Under the pieces are notes generated by a model that was not told the origin of the DNA, searched no databases, and saw nothing but the letters and a program-made list of their open reading frames with translations. From assembly GCF_004000985.1 (NCBI RefSeq), contig NZ_BIMH01000007.1, forward strand, positions 1 through 64,000: 64,000 bases of DNA, in the 5' to 3' direction. The position numbers and the translations under genes were made by a program. This DNA is from Paenibacillus validus NBRC 15382 (GTDB lineage Bacteria; Bacillota; Bacilli; Paenibacillales; NBRC-103111). The number at the start of each line of letters is the position of its first letter. Within the stretch, counting starts at the first letter, position 1. This document shows, in pieces, positions 9,854-18,849 of this stretch.

Positions 9854-12004
9854 ATGGCAAAGGGCAATCGAACTCAGCGCAGTCAGAAGTTCCTCATTAT
9901 TTTCACCCCCGGCATCGGGCTTATGAACCGCTTCAAATATGCCAGTAAGTTTTTATTAATCGGACTGCTTGTGCTCGTACCGCTCAGCATCTTCTTGTAT
10001 TTGCAATTGTCCGCGTCCGCCAAAGAAATCGCTCTCACCGAGCAAAAGCAGGTCGGTCTGGAGTACGTGAGCCGGTTAAACGACTTTCTGATCGCGGTCG
10101 ATGTTCACCGCGCATTGATTGTCGGTTCCATTCACGGCGATAAAGATTTGAAGTCCCAATTAGCCGCCAATGAGGAAGCCCTGAATCAAATCGTGGCCGG
10201 GCTGAACGAATTGGATGGCCGGTTAGGCGAGAGCTTGAATTCGACGGAACAATGGAAAGCTCTTCAATCGAAATGGTCGGAACTGAAAGGAAGGGGCGTC
10301 AGCCTCACGGGTCAAGATGCATTAGACCAATACGGTGCCATCTTGACGGATACCCGGGCGATCATCACGCAAATCGCCAATGCGTCGCATCTCGTGCTCG
10401 ATTCCCAGCTAGACAGCTATTATTTAATGGACTCGACAGTCCGCCAATTCCCCACTCTGATGGATCGCGTCGGACGAGCACGTGCTCTGGCCGTTCATTA
10501 CGCGGGGGCGAAAACGCCGATTTTCACCGCGGAAGAACGAACCCTGACATCGCTGCTGGACCAAATCCGCACGTCGATGGACAACGTTAAAGGCAACCTT
10601 GAATCGCTCCGAACGGAGAACGAGATGCTGAGCTTCGAACTTCTCGATGCTTGGCAGGAGCATAACCAGCTCGTTCTCCAACTGAATCGCTGGATAAACA
10701 ATCAGATCATCATACCTAAACAAGTAGATCAGACTCCCAAAGCGGTATTCGATGACCTGTCTAATCTCGTCAAGCAAACTCAAATTCATTACGACACCGA
10801 GCTGAAGGCTTATGAGCATCTGCTGCAGACGAAGCTAACTGGCTTACATCAGAAGAATACGCTGCTCGTCTTGTTGGGTCTGCTCATCACGCTCGCCTTG
10901 CTCTATATTTTTATAAGCTTTTATTTGTCAGTCAAACGAGCCGTCTCCGCGTTGGAGCAAACGGCCACGGAAGTGACAAACGGCAATCTCACCTCGCGGG
11001 TACAGCTTCAAACCCGGGACGAGCTTGCCATTGTGGGCAACTCGTTCAATCAGATGACCGAGGCGTTCCGCAACGCCATTCAGACGAGCATTACCGTATC
11101 GGAACGGGTGGCGGTCTCCGCCCAGTCGTTGACGCAAAGCGCTTCCCAGTCGACCGAGACCAGCAATCGGATCACGGATGCCATTCAGGAAGTTGCCCAG
11201 GGTGCGAATACGCAGCTGAAGGGCGCGGAAGAAACGTCCACAGCCATGGAAGAAATGGCTCAGGGCGTACAGCGGATCGCCGAGACGTCTTCCAGTGTCT
11301 CCGAAGCCGCAACGCAAACGTCCCAGCTTGCGCAGAAAGGGAACGACGCTGTCCGCAAGGCTGTCAAGCAGATGGAAAATATTCACAAGCACGTCGACAC
11401 TTCCGCCAAGGTCATTGAGGAGCTGGGCGCACGATCGCAAGAAATCGGCAGCATCAGCAGCTTGATTACGGACGTCGCCATCCAAACGAATTTGCTGGCG
11501 CTTAACGCCTCTATTGAAGCCGCTAGAGCCGGCGAACACGGGGCCGGGTTTATGGTGGTCGCTTCCGAGGTGAAGAAGCTGGCAGAACAAACGAAGACGG
11601 CCGCCGCTCAAATTAGCGAGCTGATTCAACACATTCAAGGGCAAACGAAGGATGCGTCCGTACATATGAACGAAGGCGTACTTGAAACGAAACGAGGTCA
11701 AGAGGTCATCAAGCAAACCGGTGACGCGTTCGAACAGATCATGAGCGCGGTCGAGCATGTGGCCCATCAAATTCAAGAAGTATCGGCGGCCGCGGAGCAA
11801 ATGTCGGCCGGTACGCAGCAGGTGACCGCCTCCATGGGCGAAATCGTCAGCATTTCCCGCGTATCCGCCGACAATGCGCTGCAGGTGTCCTCATCGTCGC
11901 AGGAGCAGCTTGCGACCATGCAGGAAATTCATGCATCCGCCGAGGCGCTGCATGCTTCGGCGCAGGAGCTTCAGCAGGTAATTCGAAGGTATACGGTCGT
12001 ATAA
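9854..12004 (+). CDS. Methyl-accepting chemotaxis protein under riboswitch control
   Basis: The 716-residue receptor has a first membrane helix (about 30-52), an external helical sensing domain of about 280 residues, a second helix (about 336-358), a HAMP domain to about 410 and a long cytoplasmic coiled coil. The signalling tip near residues 540-565 reads [19 protein letters not shown] and is nearly invariant in MCPs. No C-terminal CheR-binding pentapeptide is seen. Start ATG 9854 follows GGAGGG at 7 nt. An open frame continues upstream to 9704 but would translate the riboswitch and terminator, so it is rejected. The ligand is unknown. Expression is expected to follow the second messenger sensed by the leader. 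Confidence 0.93.
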   Translation: MAKGNRTQRSQKFLIIFTPGIGLMNRFKYASKFLLIGLLVLVPLSIFLYLQLSASAKEIALTEQKQVGLEYVSRLNDFLIAVDVHRALIVGSIHGDKDLKSQLAANEEALNQIVAGLNELDGRLGESLNSTEQWKALQSKWSELKGRGVSLTGQDALDQYGAILTDTRAIITQIANASHLVLDSQLDSYYLMDSTVRQFPTLMDRVGRARALAVHYAGAKTPIFTAEERTLTSLLDQIRTSMDNVKGNLESLRTENEMLSFELLDAWQEHNQLVLQLNRWINNQIIIPKQVDQTPKAVFDDLSNLVKQTQIHYDTELKAYEHLLQTKLTGLHQKNTLLVLLGLLITLALLYIFISFYLSVKRAVSALEQTATEVTNGNLTSRVQLQTRDELAIVGNSFNQMTEAFRNAIQTSITVSERVAVSAQSLTQSASQSTETSNRITDAIQEVAQGANTQLKGAEETSTAMEEMAQGVQRIAETSSSVSEAATQTSQLAQKGNDAVRKAVKQMENIHKHVDTSAKVIEELGARSQEIGSISSLITDVAIQTNLLALNASIEAARAGEHGAGFMVVASEVKKLAEQTKTAAAQISELIQHIQGQTKDASVHMNEGVLETKRGQEVIKQTGDAFEQIMSAVEHVAHQIQEVSAAAEQMSAGTQQVTASMGEIVSISRVSADNALQVSSSSQEQLATMQEIHASAEALHASAQELQQVIRRYTVV

Positions 12005-12021
12005 ACCGCCATCATGGCTTT

Positions 12022-12068
12022 AGCCGGGCTTTTTCAAGAGTCGATCTCTTGGAAAGTCCGGCTTTTTC
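12022..12068 (+). terminator. Terminator after the chemoreceptor gene
   Basis: AGCCGGGCTTTTTCAAGAG pairs imperfectly with CTCTTGGAAAGTCCGGCT, followed by TTTTTC. Confidence 0.8.
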
Positions 12069-12120
12069 TATACCGCATGACCCAAGCTGTCGATTTCGTT
12101 TGCGTTTGGGGGATCCCAAA

Positions 12121-12186
12121 AACAACAAAGAAGATCGCACCCGCACGAACCGTATTGGCTTCATGGGTTGCGATCTTCTGTTGTTT
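12121..12186. terminator. Long hairpin between convergent genes
   Basis: AACAACAAAGAAGATCGCACCC (12121-12142 region) pairs almost fully with 12165-12186. On the minus strand the stem ends in T-rich TTTGTTGTTTTTG, so it can terminate the YhfH-like gene. Confidence 0.7.
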
Positions 12187-12213
12187 GGACGGCTGCGATG
12201 GCTGCACCCTCCC

Positions 12214-12399
12214 TCATTCGTAAACAACGGTGTGAAACGGTTTGTTTGTATTGACCGGGGATAACGGATAAAAGTTCGACTCATTGCATTGAAAGCAAAC
12301 GTTCGTGTGACAATCTGCAAGCTGCTCCACCGATTGTCCGCACTTCTCACAGCATTTGGGCTCGAGCGTCTCTAGAAACCGGGTTGATTTCATCATCAT
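12214..12399 (-). CDS. YhfH-like small zinc-finger protein
   Basis: The 61-residue protein has two cysteine pairs (CCEKCGQ and CFQCNES) spaced as in the YhfH family, with an ADCHTN linker, and a non-family tail FYPLSPV. Start ATG 12399 follows GTGGAGGG closely; two more in-frame ATGs follow and 12396 is equally possible. A longer frame upstream has no ribosome binding site. The FYPLSPV tail recurs in the small gene at 17406 beside the glyoxylate operon. Role unknown. Confidence 0.7.
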   Translation of the reverse strand: MMMKSTRFLETLEPKCCEKCGQSVEQLADCHTNVCFQCNESNFYPLSPVNTNKPFHTVVYE

Positions 12400-12449
12400 A
12401 AAACCCTCCACTATCATATAATATTTTGATCTGATGTGTTTTATTATAT

Positions 12450-12458
12450 AACAGTATT
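12450..12458 (+). promoter_or_regulatory. AACAGTATT motif upstream of the YhfH-like gene
   Basis: AACAGTATT follows TGTTTTATTATATAACA in this AT-rich promoter. The same nonamer, on the other strand, lies upstream of the zinc-ribbon/aceA/aceB operon and of the small gene at 17406. This suggests a common regulator, but only by resemblance. Confidence 0.35.
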
Positions 12459-12526
12459 CGAAACAGTTCAAGACTTTTATTCATTATTATATAACATTCG
12501 TGAAAGGTGTATGCGTCTTAACCAAA

Positions 12527-12569
12527 GAAGCACCGGCCGATTGCGCCTTCGCGCATCGGCCAGTGCTTC
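12527..12569 (-). terminator. Terminator after ytoI
   Basis: GAAGCACCGGCCGAT (12527-12541) pairs with ATCGGCCAGTGCTTC (12555-12569) with one mismatch. The minus strand continues with TTTGGTT. Confidence 0.6.
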
Positions 12570-12599
12570 CTTATCGATGAAACTCCAGGGACGGCGGCC

Positions 12600-13928
12600 T
12601 TACAAAATGCGCGCCGTTACCATCGTTCTCGCCACTCGAATCCCATTGCTTCTTATTTCCAGATCCATTTTGCAAAATCTGCGGCTTAGCTCAACGATCG
12701 TCGGTATGATTTCGATCACATCGTCAATTTGCAAAGGCACCAGAAAATAACTGGAGGAGCTGTCGATGATCAAATCCCCCTTCTTCTGCTCCTGTACCGT
12801 TCTGTAAGCGGCCCTGATGATGACGGTCGACAAGACGCCTTCCGAGACCAGGCCCTCAAAATTCGTCATCTGCGGGGTCACCGTCCCCTTGAAGAACAGC
12901 TTGCCGTCCTTGTCGCGCAATTCTTCAAATCCGGACCAAATTTGTACCTCATACGTTTCCGCATTTTGCGGCTGCTTCTGCATGTATTGCATCGCTTTCA
13001 TGACATCTTTACGGCTGATGACGCCGATCATGCGCCGCTCTGCATCAATAACCGGCAGCAGCTCAATGCCTTCCCACACCATCGTATGACCGGCGGAAGC
13101 GACGGACGTTCGCGCGCTGATGACAAGCGGATGGTGCGTCATTAAATTGCCGATCGTTTCGGAAGGCTTGGCCCCCAGGATATCTTTCGTCGTCACCATG
13201 CCCACCGGTCTCATCTCTTCATCCACGACCGGATAACGGGTATGGGTCGTTTCCACGACCAGCTCCTGCATCTCTTCCACCGTATTGGTCGGCCGCAAGG
13301 AATAGACCGGGGAATCCTTGCGGATGATGTCCTCGACGACCATAATTTGCTTCTTGATCAACCGGTCCTCGATCGCCCGGTTAATCATCGTCGCCACGGT
13401 GAACGTATCGAAAGTCGTACCGATGATCGGCAGTTCCAGATCGTCGGCAAGCTTCTTGACCTCCGGAGTCGTATCGAATCCGCCCGTAATCAAGACCCCC
13501 GCGCCTTGACCGAGCGCGCACATATGGGCTTGTACACGATTGCCGACGATCAGCAGGTTGCCGGCTTCAATATATTTAAGCATCGCTTCGAGCTGCATGG
13601 CGCCGATGACGAACTTGTTCAAAGACTTCTGGATGCCCGCCGCTCCGCCCAGCACGACCCCTTCCACCACATTGACGATTTCTTCGAACGTCAGCTTATC
13701 GATGTGGGGCTCCTCTTTCTTCTCTACGCGGATCGTGCCGATCCGGCGTTTCGTACTGACCAATCCGCTGTTCTCCGCCTCCTTGATAGCCCGATAAGCG
13801 GTTCCTTCGCTGACATCCAGTTCTTGAGCGATTTTCCGTACGGACAGCTTCGTGCCCACACTCAACGACTCGATGTATTTCGTAATTTGCTCATGCTTCG
13901 TATTGAGCTCCGAATGGCCCAGGTTCAT
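12600..13928 (-). CDS. ytoI: YtoI family regulator: winged helix, DRTGG, two CBS domains, hotdog domain
   Basis: The 442-residue protein matches YtoI. Residues about 10-65 form a helix-turn-helix (SVRKIAQELDVSEGTAYRAI). A DRTGG domain follows (about 75-185; VLGGAAGIQKSL, LLIVGNRVQ, GVLITGG). Two CBS domains (about 190-310; HTRYPVVDEEMRPVGMVTTKD and LLPVIDAERRMIGVISRKD) come next, then a C-terminal hotdog fold. CBS pairs usually bind adenine nucleotides, so this is probably a nucleotide- or CoA-responsive regulator. Start ATG 13928 opens the conserved part, although its ribosome binding site is weak. A perfect palindrome lies 22 nt upstream and may be its own operator. Targets are not known. 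Confidence 0.85.
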   Translation of the reverse strand: MNLGHSELNTKHEQITKYIESLSVGTKLSVRKIAQELDVSEGTAYRAIKEAENSGLVSTKRRIGTIRVEKKEEPHIDKLTFEEIVNVVEGVVLGGAAGIQKSLNKFVIGAMQLEAMLKYIEAGNLLIVGNRVQAHMCALGQGAGVLITGGFDTTPEVKKLADDLELPIIGTTFDTFTVATMINRAIEDRLIKKQIMVVEDIIRKDSPVYSLRPTNTVEEMQELVVETTHTRYPVVDEEMRPVGMVTTKDILGAKPSETIGNLMTHHPLVISARTSVASAGHTMVWEGIELLPVIDAERRMIGVISRKDVMKAMQYMQKQPQNAETYEVQIWSGFEELRDKDGKLFFKGTVTPQMTNFEGLVSEGVLSTVIIRAAYRTVQEQKKGDLIIDSSSSYFLVPLQIDDVIEIIPTIVELSRRFCKMDLEIRSNGIRVARTMVTARIL

Positions 13929-13949
13929 GTTCCGCACCCCACCGAACTG

Positions 13950-13976
13950 TACTATAATATTTAGACAATTATAGTA
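13950..13976. promoter_or_regulatory. Perfect palindrome in the ytoI promoter
   Basis: TACTATAAT and ATTATAGTA are exact inverted repeats separated by 9 nt, 22-48 nt before the ytoI start. Each arm contains a TATAAT-like hexamer, so a bound dimer would block RNA polymerase. Autoregulation by YtoI is inferred. Confidence 0.5.
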
Positions 13977-13991
13977 TACTTGGCGCAAAAA

Positions 13992-14019
13992 GAACAGCAT
14001 CCCCAAAAGGATGCTGTTC
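13992..14019 (-). terminator. Terminator after aceB
   Basis: GAACAGCATCC and GGATGCTGTTC form an 11-bp stem with loop ccaaaa, followed on the minus strand by TTTTTGCG. Confidence 0.9.
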
Positions 14020-14032
14020 GGATGCTGTTCTG

Positions 14033-15637
14033 TTAATCTAAATACCGGTAGCCTTGCAGCGTCAAAAAATCTTCAAACTCCGGCGAGACGGTCATCTGCG
14101 TGAATAGCGCGGAGGCCACGTCGAATTTCCGGGTGCGGAGCGTATCTTCGCCCAGCTCGGCTTCGATACGCGCCAGCTCTTCGTATTGAATTTGGCGGAA
14201 CAGATCTGCCGTCAGCTTGCGGCCGTCCTCCAGCACCCCTTTCGGATGATGAATCCACTGCCACAGCTGGGCTCTGGATATTTCGGCCGTCGCCACGTCT
14301 TCCATCAGATTGTGGATGGGAACGGCTCCATATCCGCGCAGCCATGCTTCCAAATACAGCAGGCCAACGCTCACGTTCGTACGAACGCCCTTCTCCGTAA
14401 TCGGGCCTAAAGGCACCTCAAGCAGATCCTTCGCGGCGATCCGGATATCCGTCAGTTGGCGGTCCACTTGATTCTCCGACGGCATATGCTCGTCGAACAC
14501 CTCTTGGGCGACCGGAACGAGCCCCGGATGCGCAACCCATGTTCCGTCGTGGCCGTTCCTGACTTCCCGCAATTTGTCCGCGCGCACTTTATGCATCGCC
14601 TCTTCGTTTGCCTGCGGATCGTTCTTCACCGGAATTTGCGCAGCCATGCCGCCGATGCAGTGCGCCCCCCGTTTATGGCAGGTCTGGATGGCCAACAGCG
14701 AATAGGATCGCATGAAAGGCGTCTCCATCGTAACAAGACCGCGGTCGGGCAAAATGACGTCGGGCTGTTTGCGCAGTTTTTTGATGTAACTGAAAATATA
14801 ATCCCACCGGCCGCAATTCAAGCCTGCGCTGTGCTCCCGCAATTCATACAAAATCTCGTCCATCTCGAAAGCCGCTAAAATCGTCTCGATCAGCACCGTA
14901 GCCTTGATCGTGCCCTGAGGGATGCCGAGCGCATCCTGGGCATGGACGAATACGTCGTTCCACAGCCGGGCTTCCCGATGGCTCTCCATTTTCGGCAAAT
15001 AAAAGTAAGGTCCGCTGCCCTTTTGCAGCAAAGCTCTCGCATTATGAAAGAAGAAAAGTCCGAAATCGAGCAATGCAGCGGAAATGGGCTTGCCGTCCAC
15101 TTGAATATGCTTCTCTTCGAGATGCCATCCGCGGGGGCGCACCTTGAGAGTCGCCGCTTTGTCGTTCAACCGGTATTCTTTTCCGTCCGGATTTCTATAC
15201 CGGATCGTACCGTTAACCGCATCCCGCAAGTTGACCTGACCGTCCATCGAGTTGTCCCATGTCGGAGAATTGGCATCCTCAAAATCGGCCATATACACAT
15301 AAGCTCCGGAGTTAAACGCATTGATGACCATCTTCCGGTCACCGGCCGGGCCCGTTATTTCGACGCGTCGATCCTGTAAATCCGCAGGGACCGGAGCAAT
15401 GCTCCAGTCGCCTTCCCGAACCGATGCCGTCTCCGGCAAAAAGTCGGGTCGTTCTCCGGCATCGATACGAGCCTGCCGGACGTCGCGCTCGCGCAGAAGT
15501 TCTTGCCGCCTCCCGCCGAACTTGCGTTCCAATTCGGCCACGAACTCAAGCGCTTCCGCCGAAAGGATATGTTCCCGTTCAGGGCTGGAAACCTCGCCCG
15601 TTATTTGTATGCCTGTCGGCAGCGTCTTACCGGCCAT
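14033..15637 (-). CDS. aceB: Malate synthase A
   Basis: The 534-residue protein has the malate synthase A layout and length. It condenses acetyl-CoA and glyoxylate to malate in the glyoxylate shunt. Conserved blocks include [67 protein letters not shown] and [13 protein letters not shown]. The arginine in PRGWH and the glutamate in [11 protein letters not shown] are expected to bind glyoxylate and magnesium. ATG 15637 follows GGAGAGG; the longer upstream frame overlaps aceA and is rejected. It lies 31 nt after aceA in the same operon. Confidence 0.96.
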   Translation of the reverse strand: MAGKTLPTGIQITGEVSSPEREHILSAEALEFVAELERKFGGRRQELLRERDVRQARIDAGERPDFLPETASVREGDWSIAPVPADLQDRRVEITGPAGDRKMVINAFNSGAYVYMADFEDANSPTWDNSMDGQVNLRDAVNGTIRYRNPDGKEYRLNDKAATLKVRPRGWHLEEKHIQVDGKPISAALLDFGLFFFHNARALLQKGSGPYFYLPKMESHREARLWNDVFVHAQDALGIPQGTIKATVLIETILAAFEMDEILYELREHSAGLNCGRWDYIFSYIKKLRKQPDVILPDRGLVTMETPFMRSYSLLAIQTCHKRGAHCIGGMAAQIPVKNDPQANEEAMHKVRADKLREVRNGHDGTWVAHPGLVPVAQEVFDEHMPSENQVDRQLTDIRIAAKDLLEVPLGPITEKGVRTNVSVGLLYLEAWLRGYGAVPIHNLMEDVATAEISRAQLWQWIHHPKGVLEDGRKLTADLFRQIQYEELARIEAELGEDTLRTRKFDVASALFTQMTVSPEFEDFLTLQGYRYLD

Positions 15638-15668
15638 CCGATTCCTCTCCTTCTTGGGTCGACTGTCC

Positions 15669-16949
15669 TCAATGGGTAAACTGCTCTTGCTCGGTCGAGC
15701 CTTCAAGCGCTGTGGTAGACGAGGTACCGCCCGCAATCACTTGCGACACCTCGTCGAAGTAACCCGTTCCTACTTCGCGCTGGTGACGGGTCGCTTCATA
15801 CCCGCGAGCCTCGCTGGAAAATTCGGCTTGCTGAAACTCGGAGTATGCAGCCATTCCACGATCCTTATAGTCGTACGCCAGCTCAAACATGCTGTGATTC
15901 AGGGCGTGGAAGCCGGCCAGCGTTACGAACTGGAACTTATAGCCCATTTTCCCTAACTCACGTTGGAACCTGGCCGTCGTGGCATCATCGAGCTTCTTCT
16001 TCCAGTTGAAGGACGGGGAGCAGTTGTAAGCGAGTAATTTGCCTGGAAATTTCGCATGAATCGCCTCGGCAAACCGGCGCGCTTCCTCCAGATTCGGCTC
16101 GGACGTCTCGCACCAGATCATGTCGGCGTAAGGCGCATAGGCAAGACCGCGGGAAATGGCTTGGTCCAAGCCGTCGTTTACATAGTAGAAGCCTTCCGGC
16201 GAACGCTCGCCTGTCAGGAAAGGACGATCGTTCTCATCGATATCGCTTGTCAACAGGCGAGCGGCATTCGCATCCGTTCTGGCGATCAATACCGTTTCTA
16301 CGCCCAGGACGTCGGCTGCCAGCCGTGCGGCGATCAGGTTTCGAACGGCCTGCTGCGTCGGCAGCAGCACTTTACCGCCCAAGTGGCCGCATTTCTTCTC
16401 CGAGGATAACTGATCCTCGAAATGAACGGCCGACGCCCCCGCTTCGATCATTCCCTTCATCAGCTCGAACACGTTGAGCGGTCCGCCGAAGCCGGCCTCG
16501 GCGTCCGCCACGATCGGCAGAAAGAAGTCGATGCTGCTTTGGCCTTCGGAATGTTGAATCTGGTCGGCCCGCTGCAGCGCTTGATTGATGCGCTTCACGA
16601 CTTGCGGAACGCTGTTAGCCGGATACAAGCTTTGATCTGGGTACATGTGACCGGACAAATTCGCATCGGCAGCTACCTGCCAACCGCTCAAATAAACCGC
16701 CTTAAGTCCGGCTTTCGCTTGCTGTACGGCTTGGTTGCCCGTGAGCGCACCGAGAGCAGGAACGAAATCTTCCGAGTTGACCAGCTCCCAAAACTTCTTG
16801 GCCCCCCGAGCCGCCAACGTATGCTCAATCAAGACAGAACCGCGAAGACGAAGCACATCTTCAACCGAATAAGGCCGTGTAATCCCTTCATACCGTTTGG
16901 AGCTCCAGCTTGCCTGCAATTGTTCCTGTTGTTGTTGTCGATCACTCAT
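15669..16949 (-). CDS. aceA: Isocitrate lyase
   Basis: The 426-residue enzyme splits isocitrate into succinate and glyoxylate. The signature KKCGHLGGK (C187 catalytic) is intact, with [19 protein letters not shown] upstream and [13 protein letters not shown] near the C-terminus. Start ATG 16949 (MSDRQQQQ) is preceded by GGAG; a TTG nine bases earlier is possible. It follows a small zinc-ribbon gene by 27 nt and precedes aceB by 31 nt, so the three are probably one transcript allowing growth on acetate or fatty acids. Confidence 0.97.
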   Translation of the reverse strand: MSDRQQQQEQLQASWSSKRYEGITRPYSVEDVLRLRGSVLIEHTLAARGAKKFWELVNSEDFVPALGALTGNQAVQQAKAGLKAVYLSGWQVAADANLSGHMYPDQSLYPANSVPQVVKRINQALQRADQIQHSEGQSSIDFFLPIVADAEAGFGGPLNVFELMKGMIEAGASAVHFEDQLSSEKKCGHLGGKVLLPTQQAVRNLIAARLAADVLGVETVLIARTDANAARLLTSDIDENDRPFLTGERSPEGFYYVNDGLDQAISRGLAYAPYADMIWCETSEPNLEEARRFAEAIHAKFPGKLLAYNCSPSFNWKKKLDDATTARFQRELGKMGYKFQFVTLAGFHALNHSMFELAYDYKDRGMAAYSEFQQAEFSSEARGYEATRHQREVGTGYFDEVSQVIAGGTSSTTALEGSTEQEQFTH

Positions 16950-16976
16950 CGTTATCAATCTCCTTTAATATTGTAG

Positions 16977-17144
16977 TTACATCGATTCCTCTAAATAACC
17001 GCTGCCTTCGCAGGTGGGGCAGGTGGCAGGCCAAGCTCCCCGCTCCCGGTCCGCTCCGTAATGTTTCTCTTCATTCAAACCTGAAGCTCCACTCCCGGCG
17101 CTGCTCTCCAATTCTCCGTTACCGTGACATCTCGGACAGTCCAT
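16977..17144 (-). CDS. Small zinc-ribbon protein leading the glyoxylate operon
   Basis: The 55-residue protein begins MDCPRCHGNGEL and ends TCPTCEGSGYLEES. These are two CxxCxGxG half-sites like those in the DnaJ zinc-binding domain, joined by a polar linker. It is expected to bind one zinc. ATG 17144 sits behind GGAGGGGAG. The gene is immediately upstream of aceA, which points to a regulatory or chaperone-like role for the shunt enzymes, but none is established. Confidence 0.7.
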   Translation of the reverse strand: MDCPRCHGNGELESSAGSGASGLNEEKHYGADRERGAWPATCPTCEGSGYLEESM

Positions 17145-17224
17145 TGTCGTTCTCCCCTCCTCCAATGTATTAATACAGTTTTGAATTTCATATATATTTT
17201 ATATCACAATACTTACCATTGTGC

Positions 17225-17260
17225 AATACTGTTTTTTTATTATTAATCTGTTTTATAACA
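17225..17260 (-). promoter_or_regulatory. Promoter-region motifs of the zinc-ribbon/aceA/aceB operon
   Basis: Minus-strand AACAGTATT (17225-17233) and the near-palindrome TGTTTTATAACA (17249-17260) lie 80-115 nt before the first start. Both recur, the palindrome in its inverse complement, before the small gene at 17406. Confidence 0.4.
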
Positions 17261-17308
17261 ATTAACTTTACATCCTGTCTTTTGTCCATCAAGCGTATCG
17301 CCCGAATA

Positions 17309-17342
17309 GCCCGTTTGCTTTCCTTGAGGAAAGCAAACGGGC
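17309..17342 (-). terminator. Perfect 15-bp hairpin after the small gene
   Basis: GCCCGTTTGCTTTCC and its exact complement flank loop ttga. It lies 64 nt downstream of the 54-residue gene. The T-run is weak, so termination may be partial and could extend into the glyoxylate operon promoter. Confidence 0.6.
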
Positions 17343-17405
17343 TGTTCTTTGATCATCCACCTCGTTCCAGGTCATGCGGCGTGCGGTTTCGTAAGACGGA
17401 CAACC

Positions 17406-17570
17406 TCACCCGGCCTCCAGCAGCAAAGAATGATACATGGTTAAAAAAACCGGGGAAAGCGGGTAAAAAACCGTTTCCTCACAGGTGCAATCTGCTTGAA
17501 GCGCGTTCGGACTTCCGTGCGACGCCAGGTTCTCCAGTTCTTCACTGCCTTGACATCCTGATCTTTCCAT
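17406..17570 (-). CDS. Unrecognised 54-residue protein with an FYPLSPV motif
   Basis: A start ATG follows a strong CGGGAGG box at 8 nt. The protein (MERSGCQGSEELENLASHG...) has three cysteines, and its C-terminal part ADCTCEETVFYPLSPV resembles ADC...C-ESNFYPLSPV of the YhfH-like protein at 12214. The N-terminal cysteine knuckle of that protein is not kept. No domain is recognised. The shared tail, the shared upstream motif and the position between the glnL terminator and the aceA operon argue that it is a real gene. Confidence 0.55.
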   Translation of the reverse strand: MERSGCQGSEELENLASHGSPNALQADCTCEETVFYPLSPVFLTMYHSLLLEAG

Positions 17571-17593
17571 GGAAACAACCTCCCGTATTAATG

Positions 17594-17657
17594 TTATAAA
17601 ACATTTAAATTATTTTATATAAATATATAACAATAATTATTTATGTTCAATACTGTT
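17594..17657 (-). promoter_or_regulatory. AT-rich promoter with TGTTATAAAACA and AATACTGTT
   Basis: TGTTATAAAACA (17594-17605) is the inverse complement of the element at 17249. AATACTGTT (17649-17657) repeats the nonamer at 17225. They lie 24-87 nt upstream of the 54-residue gene. Confidence 0.4.
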
Positions 17658-17782
17658 TTATTAAAATAAACTGTGTTATATATTAAATTTTCATCTGAAG
17701 TTTTTTCCCGCTGCTGCTCACGGGGTATGCGCTATTGACCGCATTGCTTCTCTGGAGCGAGGTTCGGCCTCTGGTTCAACTG

Positions 17783-17810
17783 AAAAAAACCGTATACGCA
17801 GCGTATACGG
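17783..17810 (-). terminator. Terminator after glnL
   Basis: CCGTATACG and CGTATACGG form a perfect 9-bp stem with loop CAG. The minus strand continues with seven T. It ends the glnQHMP-glnKL transcript about 100 nt after the last stop. Confidence 0.9.
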
Positions 17811-17910
17811 GTGTGGCTTTGCTATTAATCACCTATAACATACTCAACCTGTCTTCGCGTGAAGCTTTTACGTCCGGCTTGTGTAGAATTGCTGTTTGTT
17901 TCGACTTGCT

Positions 17911-18849
17911 TTATCCGAGCGCCTCCATGTAGAAAACCGACAAAAACTTTCTGACGTTGATCCGGCATTTCGTTGATTTCACATCGGCTTCCAGCTCATG
18001 CATGCGTAAGCGGATCTCCTGGAAATCGAACAGCCGAGGCGCAAAATGCTCGAAGGTCGGATTCGCATAATCCGCCAGCCCCATCGACGACAGATGCGTG
18101 AAGGCTTGCAGCACCATGCGGCGAATTCGCTGCTCCATCGCGCGCACCTCGCGCTGCACGACCGGGTCGTCTTCCTTGTGACCGTGCAGTTTGTGCAGCA
18201 CCTGGATGTAAATTTCCTTGAGCTGCAGCTCGAACAGCAGCTCCTCCCCCCGTTCGTCCTGATGCAGCCACTGCATCATCAGCAGCAGGTCCGGGGCCCC
18301 GGCTTCCCCGGCGATGCCGAGCTGCAGCAGCATCTGACGAACCTTCTGCTCAAGCTTGTTTTGCTCGTAGGTGCCGTAGCCGAGGCCCGATTCGCTCCTG
18401 CCGCCTCCGGGCTCCGTCTGTTCTTTGCCCTTCTCATCCAGCAGCTGCAGCGACTTGCGTATCGAATGGAGCGATACCGCGAGCGTAATATGATTGGCCA
18501 CCCGCTTCAAGACCGACAGCACTTCCAGGCGGTTGATCGGCTTCTGGATGAACGTATCGATGCCCTGCTGGTAAGCCTCCCCGATCATTTCTTTGTTTTC
18601 CACCTGGGAAATCATAATAAACCGGCCGGCAAATCCCCCCGACTGCAATTTCCGGATCGTTCGAATGCCGTCCAGTCCTGGGAGCAGCAGATCGATCAGG
18701 ACGACATCTATCCCGTATAGCTGATCCGCCGAAACGTGAAGACCATCCTCCGCCTGACCCGCAATCTCTCCCAGCCCGCTTTCGTTAATGATGCGCTCGA
18801 GCATTCTTCGTACGACCGCATCGTCTTCAATCAGGTAGAAACGGAGCAT
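17911..18849 (-). CDS. glnL: GlnL/YcbB-type response regulator
   Basis: The 312-residue protein has a receiver domain (1-120; acidic pair in LIEDDAVV, phospho-acceptor Asp in VVLIDLLLPG, switch Lys in IQKPIN). A YcbB-type C-terminal domain (about 155-312) follows instead of an ordinary HTH, as in B. subtilis GlnL. GlnL responds to glutamine through GlnK and activates glutamine-use genes. The start overlaps the kinase stop region by 19 nt, so the pair is translationally coupled. Here it sits behind a glutamine importer, which supports a glutamine-sensing role. Confidence 0.85.
   Translation of the reverse strand: MLRFYLIEDDAVVRRMLERIINESGLGEIAGQAEDGLHVSADQLYGIDVVLIDLLLPGLDGIRTIRKLQSGGFAGRFIMISQVENKEMIGEAYQQGIDTFIQKPINRLEVLSVLKRVANHITLAVSLHSIRKSLQLLDEKGKEQTEPGGGRSESGLGYGTYEQNKLEQKVRQMLLQLGIAGEAGAPDLLLMMQWLHQDERGEELLFELQLKEIYIQVLHKLHGHKEDDPVVQREVRAMEQRIRRMVLQAFTHLSSMGLADYANPTFEHFAPRLFDFQEIRLRMHELEADVKSTKCRINVRKFLSVFYMEALG

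Noticed and set aside
10928-11800. 290-residue minus-strand frame
   Set aside because: Antisense to the signalling domain of the chemoreceptor; composition rich in Leu/Arg/Gly as expected for a shadow.
17735-17932. 65-residue hydrophobic plus-strand frame
   Set aside because: It contains the glnL terminator hairpin, overlaps the end of glnL and has no ribosome binding site.
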